A stretch of DNA of 55,567 nt from Herbaspirillum frisingense GSF30 (lineage in GTDB: Bacteria > Pseudomonadota > Gammaproteobacteria > Burkholderiales > Burkholderiaceae_D): the NCBI RefSeq assembly GCF_000300975.2, contig NZ_AEEC02000036.1:1-55567 (forward strand), read 5' to 3'. Shown in pieces: positions 53,446 through 55,567 of the stretch. The translations under genes and the position numbers were made by a program. The notes below the pieces were generated by a model. It was not told where the DNA came from and did no database searches. It saw only the letters and a program-made list of their open reading frames with translations. How positions within the stretch are numbered: the stretch's first letter is position 1; each line of letters begins with the position of its first letter.

Positions 53446-54708
53446 ATGACTGCACCCGCCGCTTCCTGGCACCAATACCTGAACCGGCGCATGCTGATCT
53501 GCGTCTTCCTCGGCTTCACTTCCGGCCTTCCGCTGTTCATTCTGTTGAGCCTGCTGCAGGCGTGGCTGGCCAAGTCCGGTCTGAACGTGAAGACCCTCGG
53601 GTTGTTCGCGCTGGTGATGTTTCCCTACACCTGGAAGTTCGTCTGGTCGCCGCTGATGGACCGCTTCCACTTCGGTGGCATGGGCCGGCGACGCGGGTGG
53701 ATGGTGTTCACGCAGCTGCTGCTGTTCCTCGCCATCGGCGGCATGGGCATGCTGGACCCGCTGACCGATGTCACCACGATCGCCTTCATGGCCTCGGTGG
53801 TGGCCTTCCTCTCGGCCAGCCAGGACATCGCCATCGACGCCTACCGGCGTGAAATCCTGCCCGAGGCTGAACTGGGCCTGGGCAGCGCCATCCACGTCAA
53901 CGCCTACAAGCTCTCCGGCATGGTGCCCGGCGCTCTCTCGCTGGTGCTGGCCGACCAGATGCCGTGGTCCACCGTGTTCTGGATTACCGCCGCCTTCATG
54001 CTGCCGGGGCTGCTCTGCTCGCTGCTGGTGAAGGAGCCCAAGGTCTATGGGACGCCGCCCAAGAGCCTCTATGAAGCCGTGGTGCTGCCTTTCCGCGAAT
54101 TCATCGCCCGTGGCGGCTGGGGCAATGCGCTCTGGGTGCTGGGCTTCATCTTCCTCTACAAGCTGGGCGACAGCATGGCCACGGCGCTGGCCACCAAGTT
54201 CTACATCGATCTGGGCTTCTCGATGACCGAGATCGGCGTCGTTTCCAAGACCACCAGTCTGTGGGCCAGCGTGGCCGGCGGCATCATCGGTGGCATCTGG
54301 ATGGTGCGGCTGGGCATCAATCGTGGTCTGTGGGTGTTTGGCGTGCTGCAGGCGGTACCTATCCTGGGCTTTGCCTGGCTGGCCCATGTCGGCGCCAGCC
54401 TGCCGGTGCTGGCCGTGGTGATCGGGCTGGAGGCCTTCGGCGTCGGCCTGGGAACCACGGCCTTCGTCGCCTATATCATGCGCGAGACCGATCCACGCTA
54501 TACCGCCACCCAGTTTGCGCTGTTCACCAGTTTGATGGCCGTACCCCGGACTTTCGTCAATTCTTCGGTCGGTTATATCGTCGCCGACACCGGCTGGTTA
54601 AATTTTTTTCTGATTTGCTTCGTTCTGGCCTTGCCTGGAATGCTGATGTTGCCTAGAATTGCGCCCTGGAATGAAAAGCCGGTTGAGTCGCAGACACAAA
54701 AAGCCTGA
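53446..54708 (+). CDS. ampG: AmpG-type MFS permease
   Basis: A 420-aa, 12-helix major facilitator with AmpG features: FLGFTSGLPLFILLSLLQAWL, FPYTWKFVWSPLMDRF and SASQDIAIDAYRREIL. AmpG imports anhydro-muropeptides for cell-wall recycling and beta-lactamase signalling. The start at 53446 lies after the metW terminator. Paralogues exist in this group, so the exact substrate is probable, not certain. Confidence 0.88.
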   Translation: MTAPAASWHQYLNRRMLICVFLGFTSGLPLFILLSLLQAWLAKSGLNVKTLGLFALVMFPYTWKFVWSPLMDRFHFGGMGRRRGWMVFTQLLLFLAIGGMGMLDPLTDVTTIAFMASVVAFLSASQDIAIDAYRREILPEAELGLGSAIHVNAYKLSGMVPGALSLVLADQMPWSTVFWITAAFMLPGLLCSLLVKEPKVYGTPPKSLYEAVVLPFREFIARGGWGNALWVLGFIFLYKLGDSMATALATKFYIDLGFSMTEIGVVSKTTSLWASVAGGIIGGIWMVRLGINRGLWVFGVLQAVPILGFAWLAHVGASLPVLAVVIGLEAFGVGLGTTAFVAYIMRETDPRYTATQFALFTSLMAVPRTFVNSSVGYIVADTGWLNFFLICFVLALPGMLMLPRIAPWNEKPVESQTQKA

Positions 54709-54790
54709 AGATTCGAAAAAACGTCGCGGGTCGTTCCTCTGAGCAATATCCGGCAGTCGATAAATATTTAGCCCTGAAGCGAAAATATAG

Positions 54791-54819
54791 TTGACAGTCC
54801 AAAGATGTTCCTCTATAGT
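54791..54819 (+). promoter_or_regulatory. Sigma-70 promoter of tRNA cluster
   Basis: TTGACA, 17 bases, TATAGT; the tRNA-Tyr begins 16 bases after the -10 box. Near-consensus, as for stable RNA genes. Confidence 0.88.
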
Positions 54820-54835
54820 TTTGAGTTCCCTGCAC

Positions 54836-54921
54836 GGAGAGGTGGCCGAGTGGTTAATGGCAGCAGACTGTAAATCTGCCCTCTTGCGAGTACGCTGGTT
54901 CGAATCCAGCCCTCTCCACCA
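54836..54921 (+). tRNA. tRNA-Tyr (GTA)
   Basis: An 86-nt class II tRNA with long variable arm. Acceptor GGAGAGG pairs with CCTCTCC, the anticodon is GTA in GACTGTAAATC, the T-loop is GGTTCGAATCC, and CCA is encoded. First of the tyr-gly-thr-tuf cluster. Confidence 0.97.
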
Positions 54922-55001
54922 TTAGGCCGGGAGTCAAAGCAGTCCTGCAGTACATGCGCGATCGAAAGACGCGGCGGTTGTGAAGTGAAAGTTGTTTCCT
55001 C

Positions 55002-55075
55002 GCGGGTGTAGCTCAATGGTAGAGCTGAAGCCTTCCAAGCTTAAGACGAGGGTTCGATTCCCTTCACCCGCTCCA
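55002..55075 (+). tRNA. tRNA-Gly (TCC)
   Basis: 74 nt. Acceptor GCGGGTG pairs with CACCCGC, anticodon TCC in CCTTCCAAG, T-loop GGTTCGATTCC, discriminator T and encoded CCA. Confidence 0.97.
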
Positions 55076-55121
55076 AGTTTTGGTCCGGTTGCATGTTTGG
55101 TTGTTGTGCAGTCGGAAAAAT

Positions 55122-55196
<75 letters not shown>

Positions 55197-55276
55197 GTTT
55201 CTCGTCGTATCGCTGACAAGTCAGTAATCAGTCGGGCGTGTTGCCTGGACATTCTCATCAAATCTAGGAGTCTAAG

Positions 55277-55567
<291 letters not shown>

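Overview
The window comes from a GC-rich betaproteobacterium of the Oxalobacteraceae, most likely Herbaspirillum or a close relative. The pointers are DUF3567 and DUF1840 proteins, an ntrYX pair, a porin-glnK-amtB operon behind a sigma-54 promoter, metXW, a type III gshA, and the tyr-gly-thr tRNA cluster ahead of tuf. The genus call is inference.

Positions 1-13123 and 42066-55567 are ordinary chromosome. On the left are a drug/metabolite exporter, a TrmB-like methyltransferase, DUF3567, the NtrY/NtrX two-component system, a DUF4390 protein, rsmB, DUF1840, a lipoprotein, an OPT transporter and a LysE exporter. On the right are ubiK, the nitrogen-controlled porin-glnK-amtB operon, gshA-gshB, a PTS phosphorelay (EIIA, HPr, EI), metX-metW, an AmpG-type permease, three tRNAs and the start of tuf.

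Between them lies a 28.9-kb genomic island (13124-42065) inserted in comM/yifB. The comM N-terminal 79 codons are at 42302-42066 and the remaining ~430 codons are at 13117-11819, both on the minus strand. The island is bounded by the 10-bp inverted repeat CACAGGTTAG / CTAACCTGTG. Its left end encodes three consecutive tyrosine recombinases and a small TnpC-like protein in one overlapping operon, a layout related to Tn554-type elements.

The cargo is a patchwork that reads as a defence island. (1) A GC-rich three-gene operon encodes a Snf2-type helicase, a double-HKD phospholipase-D-type protein and a 478-aa protein I do not recognise; this is the strongest candidate for an undescribed system. 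(2) A divergent HTH regulator faces a large serine recombinase followed by two ParB/RepB-like proteins. (3) There is a small receiver-like protein of the cyclic-phosphate-processing type. (4) A small XRE-regulated module has two palindromic operators. (5) A ubiquitin-like conjugation operon encodes a cysteine-free triple-Ubl-E2 fusion, a JAB-E1 fusion, DUF6527 and a membrane protein, facing an XRE/ImmA pair. (6) An AvcD-like antiphage deaminase has an extra N-terminal domain and a 55-aa partner gene. (7) A DUF488 protein converges on an unrecognised 277-aa protein.

Decay and rearrangement are visible: an orphan Phd antitoxin, a broken ParS/MbcA antitoxin, an IS3-family remnant, and a 140-bp MITE-like element with 19-bp terminal inverted repeats and GGCC target repeats inserted into one copy of a palindromic intergenic repeat. 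Further copies of that repeat separate cargo blocks.
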